From: Hofstenia miamia
Lineage: Eukaryota; Xenacoelomorpha; Acoela
Assembly: GCA_004352715.1 (NCBI GenBank)
Contig: SCFE01000011.1
Span: 1,879,796-1,943,795, forward strand
DNA: 64,000 nucleotides
Direction of reading: 5' to 3'
Under the pieces are notes generated by a model. That model had not been told where the DNA came from and made no database searches. It worked only from the letters and a program-made list of their open reading frames with translations. The first letter of the stretch is position 1. Each line of letters starts with the position of its first letter. Below are positions 47,781-59,893 of this stretch, one piece after another. The position numbers were made by a program, and so were the translations under genes.

Positions 47781-48179
47781 AACAAACGGAATTCGCATTA
47801 TAAATGTTTATGTTATCAATTACTAATAATGAATTATTTCTCCTACACCTCACTAATGCAACCTTTATTAGAATGGCTAACACTTATTGCCTCGTAGATC
47901 AGTGGGTGAGGCGAGTTTTAAATACAGGCTGATGCACTGTTAACTGTTTCAATTTGAATAGGAAACATTTCTTTCCTTTTGTAGTAGAGTGATTTCTAGA
48001 AATGTCTTACCTTCTTAGACTTTAATAAATCTTATCAGAAAATTTAGGCCAATCCCTGTTTAGCCTGAATCCGCTCCAACCCACTTAATTCCGATTCGGC
48101 ATACTTTCATGAGATTTTTTAAGAAGTTTTCTCCAATTTTGAGACGTTCCCCCAGTTCCCCCCTCTGGGTGCGCCTCTG
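47748..48179 (+). mobile_element. hAT-type MITE, right part
   Basis: Starts in a TA tract and repeats 47501-47700 with a few base changes, then continues to the right end CTGGGTGCGCCTCTG, the inverse of CAGAGGCGCACCCAG. ATTGGATC follows at 48180-48187, identical to the octamer preceding the left end at 33727. CAG-ends and an 8-bp duplication are hAT features. Confidence 0.8.
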
Positions 48180-48267
48180 ATTGGATCCAATTTCAGTTCT
48201 AGCAGGGTATCAGTGTCAGTACTTTTATAGTTGCCATTTTCAGAAAGAAAATTGTCCCAATAATTCA

Positions 48268-48697
48268 TTAACCTTAAGCAGCTTGGGGATCTTAAAAAAT
48301 TTTAATGATCCTATAAAAAAATTTGAATGCTTATAGCTCAAAAACTATTAATGGTGTGCTCAATCTGAAAGCCCTACATGATAGAGGAGAGTCAAAGTTT
48401 TTTGTTGTCCCCAGTGGCTCAAAACCTTCTAAATACATAAACACTACGTATGAAGAGAATTTAAATCTTTTTCAAAAATTCGAAAATTTCTAAGAGAACT
48501 TGTTAATCTATTCCACAATCTCTGCCACAGCAATAAGTTTTAATAGAAATTTTCAACATTGCATTAATTTATGCTCCCCAATAGACTTGCCCATGCCCCA
48601 AGATTTTCAAATTTGGGAAAAGGCTTGGAGAAAATTCTTTGTAAATGTGGAAAAACGATTTGTCCTTTAAAAAGGACGCTAAGCTGTTTAAGGTTAA
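48268..48697. mobile_element. piggyBac-like MITE with TTAA borders
   Basis: Left TTAACCTTAAGCAGCTTGGG and right inverse TTAACCTTAAACAGCTTAGC share about 17 of 20 bases. Both ends are bounded by TTAA, the target of piggyBac transposases. The 430-bp interior is non-coding. Confidence 0.75.
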
Positions 48698-48979
48698 TTA
48701 TACTATATTAAAAAATTTCATAGATAATTGAATAAATTGCTATAAAATGAAACTAGTTTATATTATCGCAATTATTGAACTAGTTCTTGTCAAGAAATAG
48801 CCTTTTATTAACCTTACGCACTCTTTTATTCTTAATGAAAATACTACCTAGTGAATTGGAAAATGGATGTTGATCTAAGTCTATGTTTAATAATGATGAT
48901 ATTGGCATGTGTTTGCTAGTTTTAGGTCATTAAAAAATATTGGTTTCAAGTTTTTAATAATCTGTCTTCATAAGCTGCT

Positions 48980-49352
48980 AGCAGGAGAGTCATGCACCTG
49001 ATTTTGTTCGGGGGGGGGGGCCGAAAATATATTCATGTAGGCCTGTTGCTTGTAATTTTTACTAAAAAATACTGCACTGTAATGTGCATTTATGCATCCA
49101 TATTTTGTTTTACACGGTACAATAAATTATATTAGAAATTTTGTTAATAATAATGATGTCTTCCAGACGTGCTCTTCAGGAATAAATAAGAGGAAGAATT
49201 CGCGAATGAGACATGTTGGCTATCATACACTTCACCAAACAAGGCATTTGTTCTGCAAAATTCAATCATGCTCTGTTGATCGAAGTTTCTCACTCTTGAA
49301 AAAGCTTCTTTGGAAAAAAAATTTTCAGCTTGAGGATTTGATAAATATTTAG
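48980..49352 (+). pseudogene. hAT transposase C-terminal fragment (probable)
   Basis: The frame 49092-49352 ends with SCSVDRSFSLLKKLLWKKNF then QLEDLINI and a stop. The block resembles the 'S.ERSFS.lK.l' part of the hAT dimerisation domain, in which a Ser/Glu-Arg-Ser-Phe-Ser motif is conserved. The upstream part of the frame is not recognisable. A run of ten or eleven G at about 49010-49020 is also common in ends of certain hAT elements. No complete gene; assignment by motif only. Confidence 0.4.
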
Positions 49353-49809
49353 TTTTTCACATTCATCATTGAAATGGTTGATGGAATTCACATTCTCAAC
49401 CTCTATTGACTGGTTTTTTCTTTATTAAGTCAAAATTTTGAATTGGTTGTCAAAAAAATGGGGCTGTATTAAGTCAAAATTGGGTCACCCAGTAGCCCTA
49501 GTTATGACTTCCCACTATTCAGAAATTAATCAGTATTTGACAATAAGAATTTTTGGGAAATCAATACAGAAAGTCATATTATGCTAAAATACTGTACTTA
49601 GTTTATTATAACGGATGCATTCATTTACGGTTTTGTTGATAAACAGCCAATCATATTTTCGCAATAGAATATGCGTTTACCGTATAATCGAAAGTGTATT
49701 CAATTTTCACAGTAGAGGCATCTCACGCATAAACTGTTCCAAGCATATAATAATTTTATCTATCATATTTCTATTCAAAGCTTAATGACATTTAATCGAT
49801 GATTTTTAG

Positions 49810-49902
49810 CACGGTGAAATGGAGATAAAGAATCCAATTTTTGATGATATTCATCAGAAAATTGATATTCCTGAGGAGGAGGAAGAAGAGGAAGAGGAAT
49901 AG
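49810..49902 (+). CDS. Probable terminal exon with acidic C-terminus
   Basis: A GATTTTTAG acceptor precedes an open 30-codon stretch reading HGEMEIKNPIFDDIHQKIDI followed by PE and a run of Glu, then TAG at 49900-49902. A poly(A) signal AATAAA lies about 77 bp downstream (49979-49984). The sharp start after a T-rich tract, the very acidic tail and the poly(A) signal all support a last exon. It starts in phase 0, matching the donor phase of the exon at 32388, so it may be the end of that gene (inference). I do not recognise the product. Confidence 0.55.
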   Translation, partial: HGEMEIKNPIFDDIHQKIDIPEEEEEEEEE

Positions 49903-49978
49903 CTTACAGGGTTTCTATTGGGGTGTTAAATGAATTTAAATATATTTTTTCAAAAAATAGCTTCTTATGAAAACAACT

Positions 49979-49984
49979 AATAAA
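49979..49984 (+). terminator. Poly(A) signal AATAAA
   Basis: Canonical hexamer a short distance after the stop of the terminal exon at 49810-49902. Confidence 0.45.
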
Positions 49985-51202
49985 TGCGTTCCAGAAATTA
50001 GCCAAACGTCGAAAAGTGAACAATTTATTAATGAAAGGGCAATATCATGTGATTGGTTGATAATCAAGCTACATAGCCAAATGATCCGCTAGAGGCATAA
50101 ATGATATTTCCAATTATAATCTCAAAATACAAATTTTCAGTGTAATTTCTTCCAAAAATTATATAAGAAACGCCGAATAATAAATATAGATATGATTATA
50201 TACGTGCTACTAAGAAGCTTAAAATTATACTGCCTAAGCAATGAACTGATCCGCTAGCAATTCTGTCCAATATTGACTGCAAAACAGTGATTTTACAGGT
50301 ATTAAGATAGGATGCAAGACATTGAAGTCGCAAGATGGCGTATTTACTAATTATTTAATATGAATGCTCTCTTCATGAATTAATATATTTTTTAAAAATT
50401 TATAAATACTACGTTATACGTAAATTCGTGTTGATAAAAGCATTCAAGTCACAACCTTACTACGAATCCCTTAAAACGAATCCATAAATATTAAACTAGC
50501 ATATTTCAGTTTTATAATTGCAAGAAGGATTTTATACGTAAAAATTCAGCGGTTACTGCTTTTCGATGGCAGGATTCTAAAAAATTAAATCCTTATAAAA
50601 AATTGAAATTTGCTTACTGAAGTAAAGATGACTACGTCAGTGACATAAGATTGACTTATAATATATATTCACACTTATTTTTCTATTAAACATCAAAGTG
50701 TATGCATGTGGCACAAATATGGAATTACTAAAAATTACAGTTTAGACAATTTTTAACATTTTAACATATCTAGACCAGATTTTTTTTCGTAAACCCAGAA
50801 ATTCATTACTTTCTGCCCCACTAAAATATTAGTTGTTGTGTCCAATGATCAACTGAATTCGATTTCATGGTTTCATGGCGTCACAGTGGAATTGACTTCA
50901 GAGCTGAAAATTTTGAAAAATGTCAATGACAAAATTAAACCTCTGAGAAAATAATAATACAATATTGCTATGACATGACGTCATAAATCGAATCAATTGA
51001 TGAAGATAGCATATAAATATAATAACATTTTTTAGAATATTATGAGCATAACTAGAAAAATAAAAGTATGACTTGTATGTTTTACACATTTGTTCTGCTA
51101 ATAGCATTTTAGTGAAAATCAAGTCAGGGTTAAATTTTCTTGAAATTCCATAAGAGCACCTTTGTTCTAAATAAGCTTAAGTATACATTTCAGGAAATTT
51201 TG
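49985..51202. other. AT-rich DNA, no gene recognised
   Basis: No exon or repeat recognised on either strand. Confidence 0.4.
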
Positions 51203-51474
51203 TTAACCCTTTCAACCCGGATGGTACATATATGTACCATTTAACTTTTCTAACAGCATAACGGTAACAATATACTAGTATACAGAACCCAATGGTACAA
51301 TAATATAAGTTAAGAAATTACAATTGTAAATATATGTACCACATTAGAATTTTGTCCCATATAATAGTAATCATCATAAAGTTTATAAAACAACTTTACA
51401 TTATATGTTTTAGCCATCTAGAATCTAAAAATAATAATAATTACAGAAAAAAAATTTCGGGTTGAAAGGGTTAA
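51203..51474. mobile_element. piggyBac-like MITE with perfect 17-bp ends
   Basis: TTAACCCTTTCAACCCG at the left and its exact inverse at the right. The outer TTAA on both sides is the target duplication. The interior contains the palindrome GGTACATATATGTACC and no coding sequence. Confidence 0.85.
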
Positions 51475-52145
51475 AAACTAGTCATTAATGGGCATTTCTA
51501 ATCAATTAAATCTTATCCCATTTAATTAGAGATGTATTCATAGTTTTATACTTTTGTAAATTTCATGTATGTACGACTGTTGTTAGTGTGTTTATTAAAA
51601 GCCAATAAATGTGTTTCAAATCGTAAAACTTGGCGTTAACCATAATTTATGTTGTACTAACATTAATGATCCGAGACACAGAGACATATCTGAAGTAATT
51701 CAATGATTGCAGTTGCAGTAATCTCAAATTTATTGATAAATTAAGATTTATCTATTGGCAGATAAGTCAAGATCTATCATTAAGTAACCACCATTAATAA
51801 ACACATTTTTCAAATGAATGCACACCTTTGAATGATATAGATGCTACATAGAATGAGAGTAACATAATTTGCAATAGATCTGTACGTACTCTATTAATTG
51901 TAACATTTTATAATAACCGTTTTTATCACCACGGCCACCTCAGAATCCACCGTTGCTCTAATAACTACAATTTTGAGAGAAAACCTAATCACTTTAGAGA
52001 GGGATCAAAATTTGATTTTAACATTTCTGCACCCTGATTTTTACGTAAAACTGCACCACATCCTGTTGTTCAATCTTAAATTTTTAAACCAAAATATGGA
52101 AAACCCTAATGTACCTTACGCACAAACTTTCAATTCCAAGTCACA
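51475..52145. other. No gene; contains a dispersed repeat piece at about 52026-52112
   Basis: The piece has AAAACTGCACCACATC and ATATGGAAAACCCTAA, and recurs at about 59277-59362. The remainder is unassigned AT-rich DNA. Confidence 0.5.
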
Positions 52146-54240
52146 ATAATAATAATAATAATAACAATGAATGACTTTATTTAGCCGCTGAAAACATACA
52201 CTACAAAAAAAATAAAAACAAGTGAAGTTTTACGGCAGCGAGGACAGTCACAGGAGATGAAATAGGAGCAAACGGAAGAGTAGGCGAAGTTGGAGAAGGG
52301 CTCAGCAAACAGGAAAAACATCAACGATTTCTTGAAGCTCGGTGGCGGGGAAAGAAACCAATCGCTGTTGGAGGGTTGAGAGTCAAGATGTAATTAGCAG
52401 CAGCAGTACAAGCACGATTGAAAAACGAGTGAAAGGGTGTGATGTTTCTTGAGACGATGAATTGAGAAAGTGACAACATCATCAGAACGAGTAGAGCGGG
52501 AATCAAAATGATCAAAATCCAATTTGTGAGTCAGGAGTCGATTGAAAAGGTGGATGTAGAGTGACAGCGGGAGAGCGGAGAATTTGAGAAGGGCGTCTTT
52601 GTATGGCAAGGTAGGGATCCATTTGAAGGCACGCTTTTGGAAACGTTCCATAGAGTGGAACAAGGAACGGGAAGGCCACCAATAGGGAGATGCAAAGAGA
52701 AAACTGGCGCGAGGAATGGACTTGAACAAAGAGAGTTTCACAGCAGCCGTGGAAATAAAGAGAACAGATTATGTTATCAGTAAGTTGAACTCCAAAATGA
52801 GTATGATGAGGGGAAAAGTTCACAGGAAGAGGAAGATCAGAAGGGGGAGATACATACAAGGAAATACCACAATTAGACAAAATCACAGGTAATATTCGAG
52901 GCAAAAGAACTACCAAAGTTGAAAATCGCGGTGTCATCAACGTACAGTAGACAGAATGAGGTGAGGACAGATTGAGGGAGGTCGTTGATAGCAACAAGGA
53001 AGAAGAGAACAGCAAACACGGAACCTTGATGAGTCCCACTAGAGACAAAAGCAGGGGAAGAAATAGACGAGTTGATTTTGACACACTGACGACGATTGGA
53101 CAGGTAAGACTGGAAGAGTTCGATGAAATTAGCAAATAATCATAATTTGTCAAGAAGGATAGAATGAGGGAGGCGATCAAAAGCTTTAGAAATGTCCAGA
53201 AGGATAATGCAACCAGGAATCATTACGATCAGAGTGGAAATAGCAGCTTTCAATCAAAGTGAGCAAGTTAGTGATGGTAGAACGACCCGGAAGGTTACCA
53301 TGCTGAGAAGCGGAGAAGAGGTGACGAATTTTAGGGAACACAACGAAAACGCAAGACGCTCAAAGATGATTGACAGCCGAGAAAGAATAGCTATTGGACG
53401 ATAAGAAATGACTTGAGAAGAGGGAAGCTGATTGGATTTTAATAGTGGAGAGATCCAAGAAGTTTTCCAGCAAGGCAGAAAACGCTTAGAGGAGCAAATG
53501 TAGGAGAAGAGATGCTTTAAATGGATGGAAAGAGTTGAGGAAAATTCATGGATAACAAAGGATGGGACGCCATCAGGAAAGAAAGGATCAGACAACTTGC
53601 AGGACTTAAGCATAAGGGAAATATCATGGGCGTTGAAGACGATATCACATAGGCGAATCAGCGGGAAGGTGGCAGGAGGACCAGGACAGAGAGAGACAGG
53701 ATCAGAAAAATTTGAGGAGAAATAGGCATTGAAGAGATCAGCTTTCTCCAGATCCGAGTGAGCAAAACGATGGTTCCATTTCAAGCTGGGGAGGTCAGGT
53801 TTGTAATGAAGAGAACGCAAGAAAGAATAAGAGTCTTGAAGATATCTAGATGAAAAGCTGGACAACAGAGAGATTTTGTCAAGTTCCATGACGTTGATGA
53901 AGTCATTGGTGAGAGAAGAGAGTTTTGAAGAATCGGAAGGACTGTAATGGCGTTTGAAAGATTCGAGTTTATTCAAAGAATGTACAGTAAGGGATGAGAA
54001 ATAGAAGAGGAGAGAAATACGCTTTTTCTAACGATAAGGGAAAAAAGGATGAAATAACTTGGTGAAGGAAGGTGTACCAGTCATCAGCAGAGAAAGAGTA
54101 ATTAAAAATGGGGAATGAAGAAGACAGAGCAGCATTTAGAGATACAAAGTCACTGTTAGATCGAGCATATTGAGGAGTGGCAGAACAAGCAGATGGGGTA
54201 ATATTTTCCCAAAATTTGGCCCAGCCCGCAACCCACACTT
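52146..54240 (-). mobile_element. LINE (non-LTR retrotransposon), 5'-truncated, degenerate RT
   Basis: Minus strand. The 3' end is marked by an AAATAAAGTCATTCATTGTT-type tail running into (ATT)n at 52146-52163. Upstream in order come a post-RT region (SMERFQKRAFKWI, 52394-52741), the catalytic LYVDDTAIF (YVDD codons at 52933-52944), SGTHQGSVF, LDISKAFDRLPHS (motif A, about 53170-53210), and ISYRPIAILSRLSIIFERL within 53254-53976. The most 5' part (to about 54240) is the linker between endonuclease and RT; the endonuclease is absent. Several frame changes and a stop after motif A make it inactive. It resembles CR1/Jockey-group elements. The exact 5' border is uncertain. Confidence 0.88.
53254..53976 (-). 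pseudogene. LINE reverse transcriptase, N-terminal half
   Basis: 240 codons open on the minus strand. Contains NKLESFKRHYSP, LFNAYFSSNFSD (connector before the RT core), FPDGVPSFVIHEF (the 'PDGIP' block) and WISPLLKSNQLPSS then SYRPIAILS, the standard beginning of the RT domain in CR1/Jockey-like LINEs. The frame breaks just before motif A, where another frame carries on. Related copies exist at 55085-55380 (identical piece) and 61325-62900 (diverged). Confidence 0.85.
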
Positions 54241-55024
54241 ATTTAGGACATGCATATACAGAAATGTCAAAATTTTCCATCACTCGAATCGAATTCTTCA
54301 ATTCAAGTCAAAATGCAGAAGGCACATACCATGAAGTAAAATCAACATTTGTGAATTAGCTTACCAACTCACTTAATATATGCAAGTATTATTCTACTAG
54401 CTTGTCTATAACAGTATGAATTTTACATGAAAAACATGGCAAAACTTTTAATTGAATAAACAAAACACACATTTAAGGAGTTACCTCAAATACATGTTAC
54501 ATACAACACCGAAAATCCGAGGATTATGAGTAGATACATGCAGTGTTGGGAAAAAATCTGATTTAACATGAAAAATAAAAAAATCGAATTTTTTATTTAA
54601 ATTTCAATTTTAGCCACACAATCTTCCAAGGTTAGAAATATTAGATAACTTTTGATACTACTATTTTTGAAATACAATACTTTAATCAATTTTAAATAAA
54701 CTGAAGATAAAAAAACATGCAAAACAGCATGTTAGACCTTGCCAATTCATTCCAATATCAGGTCAATGATTTCAAAACAATTACAATACACTACTTGTAT
54801 TTTTTAGTGAATTTGATTTAAATCAATAATTGAACTGTGCTTTGATTTAAATCATAACTTAATTACGATTTCAATCAATTATTTAAATCGACCAACACTG
54901 GATACATGACCTCAGTGGTGAAAAGCCCACGTATATTGGAAAGAAACTGGATTAGCAAATTGAAAATATAATTGGAGTCCAAATAGATTCTAATTGGGCG
55001 ATTCTAGGAAATTGTGTCCAGTGG
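54241..55024. other. AT-rich DNA, no gene recognised
   Basis: Contains a stretch near 54580-54900 rich in GATTTAAATC-type words, which can pair with one another, but no defined element. Confidence 0.4.
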
Positions 55025-55440
55025 AGTGGACAAGCCTGGTATTTTGTCACTAAAATGAAAATATCTGAGTGGAGATGCTCTAANGGTTCCATTTCAAGCT
55101 GGGGAGGTCAGGTTTGTAATGAAGAGAACGCAAGAAAGAATAAGAGTCTTGAAGATATCTAGATGAAAAGCTGGACAACAGAGAGATTTTGTCAAGTTCC
55201 ATGACGTTGATGAAGTCATTGGTGAGAGAAGAGAGTTTTGAAGAATCGGAAGGACTGTAATGGCGTTTGAAAGATTCGAGTTTATTCAAAGAATGTACAG
55301 TAAGGGATGAGAAATAGAAGAGGAGAGAAATACGCTTTTTCTAACGATAAGGGAAAAAAGGATGAAATAACTTGGTGAAGNAGTGGACAAGCCTGGTATT
55401 TTGTCACTAAAATGAAAATATCTGAGTGGAGATGCTCTAA
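55025..55440. repeat. Copied LINE piece between single Ns, inside a 59-bp direct repeat
   Basis: 55085-55380 matches 53772-54067 over its 296 bp as far as I can compare, in the same orientation. It is bounded by single Ns at 55084 and 55381. Outside these, the same 59 bases occur at 55025-55083 and 55382-55440. This is what a wrong gap fill looks like. Confidence 0.9.
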
Positions 55441-55925
55441 GAACCATATAATTGTTATGTGGTAGACTGATTTTTCTAATTCCATCATTTGAAAATTTTT
55501 ACTTAATTGTTTACCCAATTTATCTAATTTTTTATACAACCAAATCTGCCATCTGGTTGGGATTAATGGGACAATCTCCCTAATGAAACCAAAAAATAAC
55601 GTACTTAAAAAAATCGGAAACTGTGTAGAGATATTATTTGATCAGTTATATCGAAATAACTACTAAGAAAATAATAGAGCATAAGCAGTTAATTCATTAA
55701 CAAGGGACAGGGCATACATTTTACAAGAAAACATTACTTGTATTGTTCTTAGTGTGTGTTTATGAATGTAAATTTTTTGTAAATGTTGAACTTATAAAAA
55801 CAATTTTGGACATTATGTAAAATAGAATTGTGTTCATTAGTTTATAATCGTAAAAGTATTGGTCTTCCCAAGGAATAATTGTAGGCCTCTTTTTTCAGAC
55901 GCAATAGTTAAAATAATAATTTCTA
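55441..55925. other. No feature recognised
   Basis: AT-rich DNA with no exon or repeat I can support. Confidence 0.4.
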
Positions 55926-56760
55926 AATGTAAAAACAACAACAACAACAACAACAACAACATATATTTAAGTTCTCATGTACATATACATGTATTAAGTT
56001 TCCAAACTTATTAAGAACATAAATAATGCAACTTTCTTCATATGAGCTTAGTTATGTCAGTAAATGTTTGTTTCTTGGTTACGTTTACAAATTACATATA
56101 ATTTAAAAAATATTTTTACTTATTGTTCTTGAGTTGCACATCTTATTCTATAATTAGTCAGATAATTGATATTTTGTTGTGTAATCATGTTTTTCAACTT
56201 CTTCTTAAATATTGTAAAATTTTTTTCACTTCTTGTACTGTAATCCAGTTTGTTCCATAGTGATATTGAATAATTTAGGAATCCGTTCTTCATTACTTTT
56301 CTATTATACTTAGTTTTACCAAATGTAATTGTTCTTTGATTTAAATGATTAGAAATGTTCGATTTTCTTTTCCAAAATATCGATAAACATCTAATATTTT
56401 GAAGAGCTTCTAATGATCTTAGATGATATTTACACATTATTTCATTTTTATTTTTGTTGCTAATTATGTTTATTCCCCATTTTAATACTTTCTCTAATTT
56501 CGATTTTGCCTTTTTATTTAAGTTCGTTAATAAACAAGATGAGTACAAGAAATGGGATAAAACAAGTGATCGAAAGAGTATTACCTTCTATTCTATTGGT
56601 ATAAAGTTTTCAATTTTTTGAATTGATCTTATAACATACGCCATTTTCTTTATGATGTTGTTTGCCTCGTCTTCAAAATTCAATTTAAAAAATTGTGCAA
56701 AAATTTCTGAATCAATGTATTGCGACTTAATGTTAAGTAAATGGAACTTTGTATAAGTCT
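55926..56760 (-). mobile_element. LINE 3' fragment of a second family, (TTG)n tail
   Basis: Minus strand. 56120-56548 is open and reads KAKSKLEKVLKWGINII, LRSLEALQNIRCLSIFWKRK and SISLWNKLD with FKKKLKNMI, the usual C-terminal end of a LINE RT protein. Upstream, in another frame, come FEDEANNIIKKMAYVIRSIQ and then VILFRSLVLSHFLYSS. After the stop a short 3' UTR leads to an (AAC)n run on the plus strand (55935-55962), i.e. (GTT)n as the 3' tail. 5'-truncated and dead. Confidence 0.75.
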
Positions 56761-56764
56761 TCTA

Positions 56765-56935
56765 GAAAAAACAATAAACGTTGCTAAATGTTCACTTAAT
56801 TTCAACAATATTTCCATATCACTTATCGACAAGTTTAAATATTTGGGGATTACATTTTATTCAATTCTTTACTTCAAATCACATATTAATTCTATTTTCA
56901 AAAAAGTAGCAATAGATATAATAATTTATCCAAAA
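56765..56935 (+). pseudogene. LINE fragment on the opposite strand
   Basis: The plus frame reads LNFNNISISLIDKFKYLGIT then LYFKSHINSIFKKVA, the 'F.YLG..........H...I.KK' block of LINE RTs. It starts next to the 5' end of the minus-strand fragment, giving a head-to-head arrangement. This could be a 5' inversion made on insertion or a second element. Confidence 0.55.
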
Positions 56936-59276
56936 TCACACAGCATCCCTTCATTATAAACATTAACTTGGGTTATGCGAACATTGTATTCACTAATGAA
57001 AATTACATAATTGTTGAGAAGCTTGATGTAAAATAAAAAGGGGCACTAAATGTTTGTAAAAATCCTTCTTATACCAAAGATTACATCTCTATATATGCCC
57101 TTTTCCTATACAATTAATTATCACAATATCATCATTTACGTAATTAAGTCAATTATCAAAACATGAGATTTCATTTACAACATAAACTGTCTCAAGCAAA
57201 ATGAAAAATCAAGCATTTTTTCTTGGGTTAAGTTTAAGAAAATTATTGTCCAATTGCTTATAAAATCAGGAATTTATCACTGGAACGCTTACCAAAAGAA
57301 TTAAATTGCAAATATATACTTCGAGAGATCATGGTTATGTTTCAAATGTTATAAAAAGTGATTATACAATACTTAGTAAGTAATAATCTATCAAGGATTT
57401 GGACAGCACTTATTAATTAGTAAATTCCTATTGTAAATAACCCAATTTTATTATTGATTTGTATTTTCCTGACACTTCTACAAATTTATAAGTGTTTCAC
57501 TACTATAGAAATTAACAGAATATAGAATGTCTAAATAAAATTTAGCCATGGAATTAATTCTTATTGGACTAATGACACGAAGAAGGAAGGGTGAATATAA
57601 CTTACATCTAAATATGTAAATCATTGTTAATTTACGGTGGTAAATTTTGCTGATGAGAGTCTTATGCTAAAACATAGCGTAAGAAAATGAAGATTTTCTG
57701 GTTAAATTTTTGTATTAACAGAAAAATTTATATTTATAGTATGCTACATTCTAAGACTATAGAATTAACTGCTAGTCGAAAAGGTGTATTGCTGGATTTA
57801 AAGTGTGGATATCTTTGCATAGTGAATTGTTTGATGGATGCCCTCCATTTTTCAGAAGTATTTAGAAGCGCATCAGCTGAGAAATTGGATATTTGATAAT
57901 TTATTCTTCTAGTATTGGAAGGATGGGCATAATGAAGCTTAGGACCTATAGCAAATTTGTGTCATCTTTAACAAAAATCTTCCCTTTCACGGAATTTATT
58001 TTAAGAGATAAAACGTGATATTTAATCTGATTTCTTACGTTTTGTTACATTAACATTGCAGGCACTAGTTAAACATGAACTCGTTGAGAATTTTTAGAAA
58101 TGAATCAAATTTGTAAGTGGGGCGGAATTTTTCGGTGAAGGGTGTTTGCGGCTCGGTTGTAGATTACAACTTTGTAAAAATTCTATTGATTTGGGAGTAT
58201 ATTCTTGACACATCCTTTCTTTTTCTTATGGATAGACATACTTAAAATTTTTATTTTGCAAAATAGATCTTCCATATATTTTTGCATTATCAGGATTGTT
58301 TTGAAAAACATAGATCTATATTAGATTTTCATTTTGCGGATGCATATTAGGATATTCCAGCACTCTCGGATGTGGGTCTATAGAAATTGCTCCCAATTTC
58401 TCATTCTGCAATGAATGGTCTTTAAAATAAACAATTAAACATTAAAATGTAAGGGCAAATGACAAAGCTTGTTAGGAGTAATTTTAGTCAATATTTTTAC
58501 TAAGTAAATGTTGCTGCTTATTTCATGCTGGTCTACCCCTCTAATTGTTCTTAAAAAATGTTCAATGCTTATCCATTGTAAAAGTTTAGTGACTAACGTT
58601 AGTATGCTAAGCACCTCTTTTTAGTCAGTGCTCTTTTAATCTAGATTAGCTATTTGCTTTCGACAGTAAAAAAAAGTGAGGTAAATCTAGTATTAAATAT
58701 TTTTATTCATTGAAAGAATTAGTGCCTTCAATATATAAAATCTAATTATGATGTTTCATTGTTGGTGAACAATTTCTCTAACTTCAAAATACTTTATAAT
58801 GCATAGCTAAATTCTTTCGTATTCTGATACAGAAAAAAGTCAATTTAAAAAATACAAAGAAATCTTTGGTTTTCAACCAAATTTTATATTTGGATTTAAA
58901 TTGTAAATGCAAACATGTAGAAATATAATAGTTACATGCCTGGCAAAGATTTTTAATGTTCAAATGTTTAACTTTTTCGGTGTATTTTCGCTCATTAAGG
59001 GTTACTTATATTTAGCCTCTATCAACCTATGAAAAATACAATAGCATAAAGCAATACGAAAAAAACATTTAAAATTAAGCATCTTGGAAAAAGGGGCATC
59101 AGGGGTTTTCCCAAATGCCTTGTTGCTTTCATCAAAGACATAATATCTTACTGAAAAGTATTAGACGTTTTATCAATGACTAATTAAACACATGGTAATA
59201 GAGGAGCAATTTTTAGTGCAAAACTTCAACGCTTTTGAGGGGTATCTAAAATTCAACTGATTTGAAAAATGTTTTG
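56936..59276. other. No gene recognised
   Basis: Includes a 69-codon plus-strand frame (57687-57896, in part SRKGVLLDLKCGYLCIVNCL) that looks mildly coding but has no known motif. The 3' exon(s) of the MICOS gene should lie here or farther left on the minus strand, but I could not identify them. Confidence 0.4.
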
Positions 59277-59362
59277 CACGGTGATTTTTAAGCAAAACTG
59301 CACCACATCAGATTGTTCAAACGCAACATTTCAAACATGACCAAATTATGGAAAACCCTAAC
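59277..59362. repeat. Dispersed repeat piece shared with 52026-52112
   Basis: Shares AAAACTGCACCACATC, GTTCAA and TATGGAAAACCCTAA in the same order with small changes. Family unknown. Confidence 0.55.
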
Positions 59363-59893
59363 GTATATAAACAAAACATCAATGGTTATTTTATTTGAAA
59401 AATTGGAATAGAAAGATAAACATCAAAATACGAATTTTATTAATATAAACTAAATTTAGAATAATTATCATTTAGGTGGAAACATCTTTTCATCTGTTGG
59501 TTTACTCTGACCATGATCGTCAATATTTACCTAAAAGATGGTTTGAATAAATACCAATAATCAAATACAAGTGATGATTCAAGTAATAAATTGAAAGAAT
59601 TAAGATGTAAAACCAAAGATTTGAAAGCCAAAATCCGTAACTAATTTTCAAAAAACATCAAATTAAATTTAATAAATCGATGTAGAAAGTTGCCTACATA
59701 TTACTTGACATTCCAACTAGCATCCTTAAGTATAAAATGGGGAGCAAAAATATACATTGTGTATGCATTAAACAAATTAACAAAGCTTCACAAGATTCGA
59801 TATGTCAAATTGCAAAATTGTAAAATGAAAGAAATCGCTGAATGTCAACGGGACATTTCTTATCAAGTTGGTTAAACAAGTAAAGATTACAAC

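Noticed and set aside
53192-53404. Plus-strand frames within 53192-54359
   Set aside because: Antisense to the LINE reverse transcriptase.
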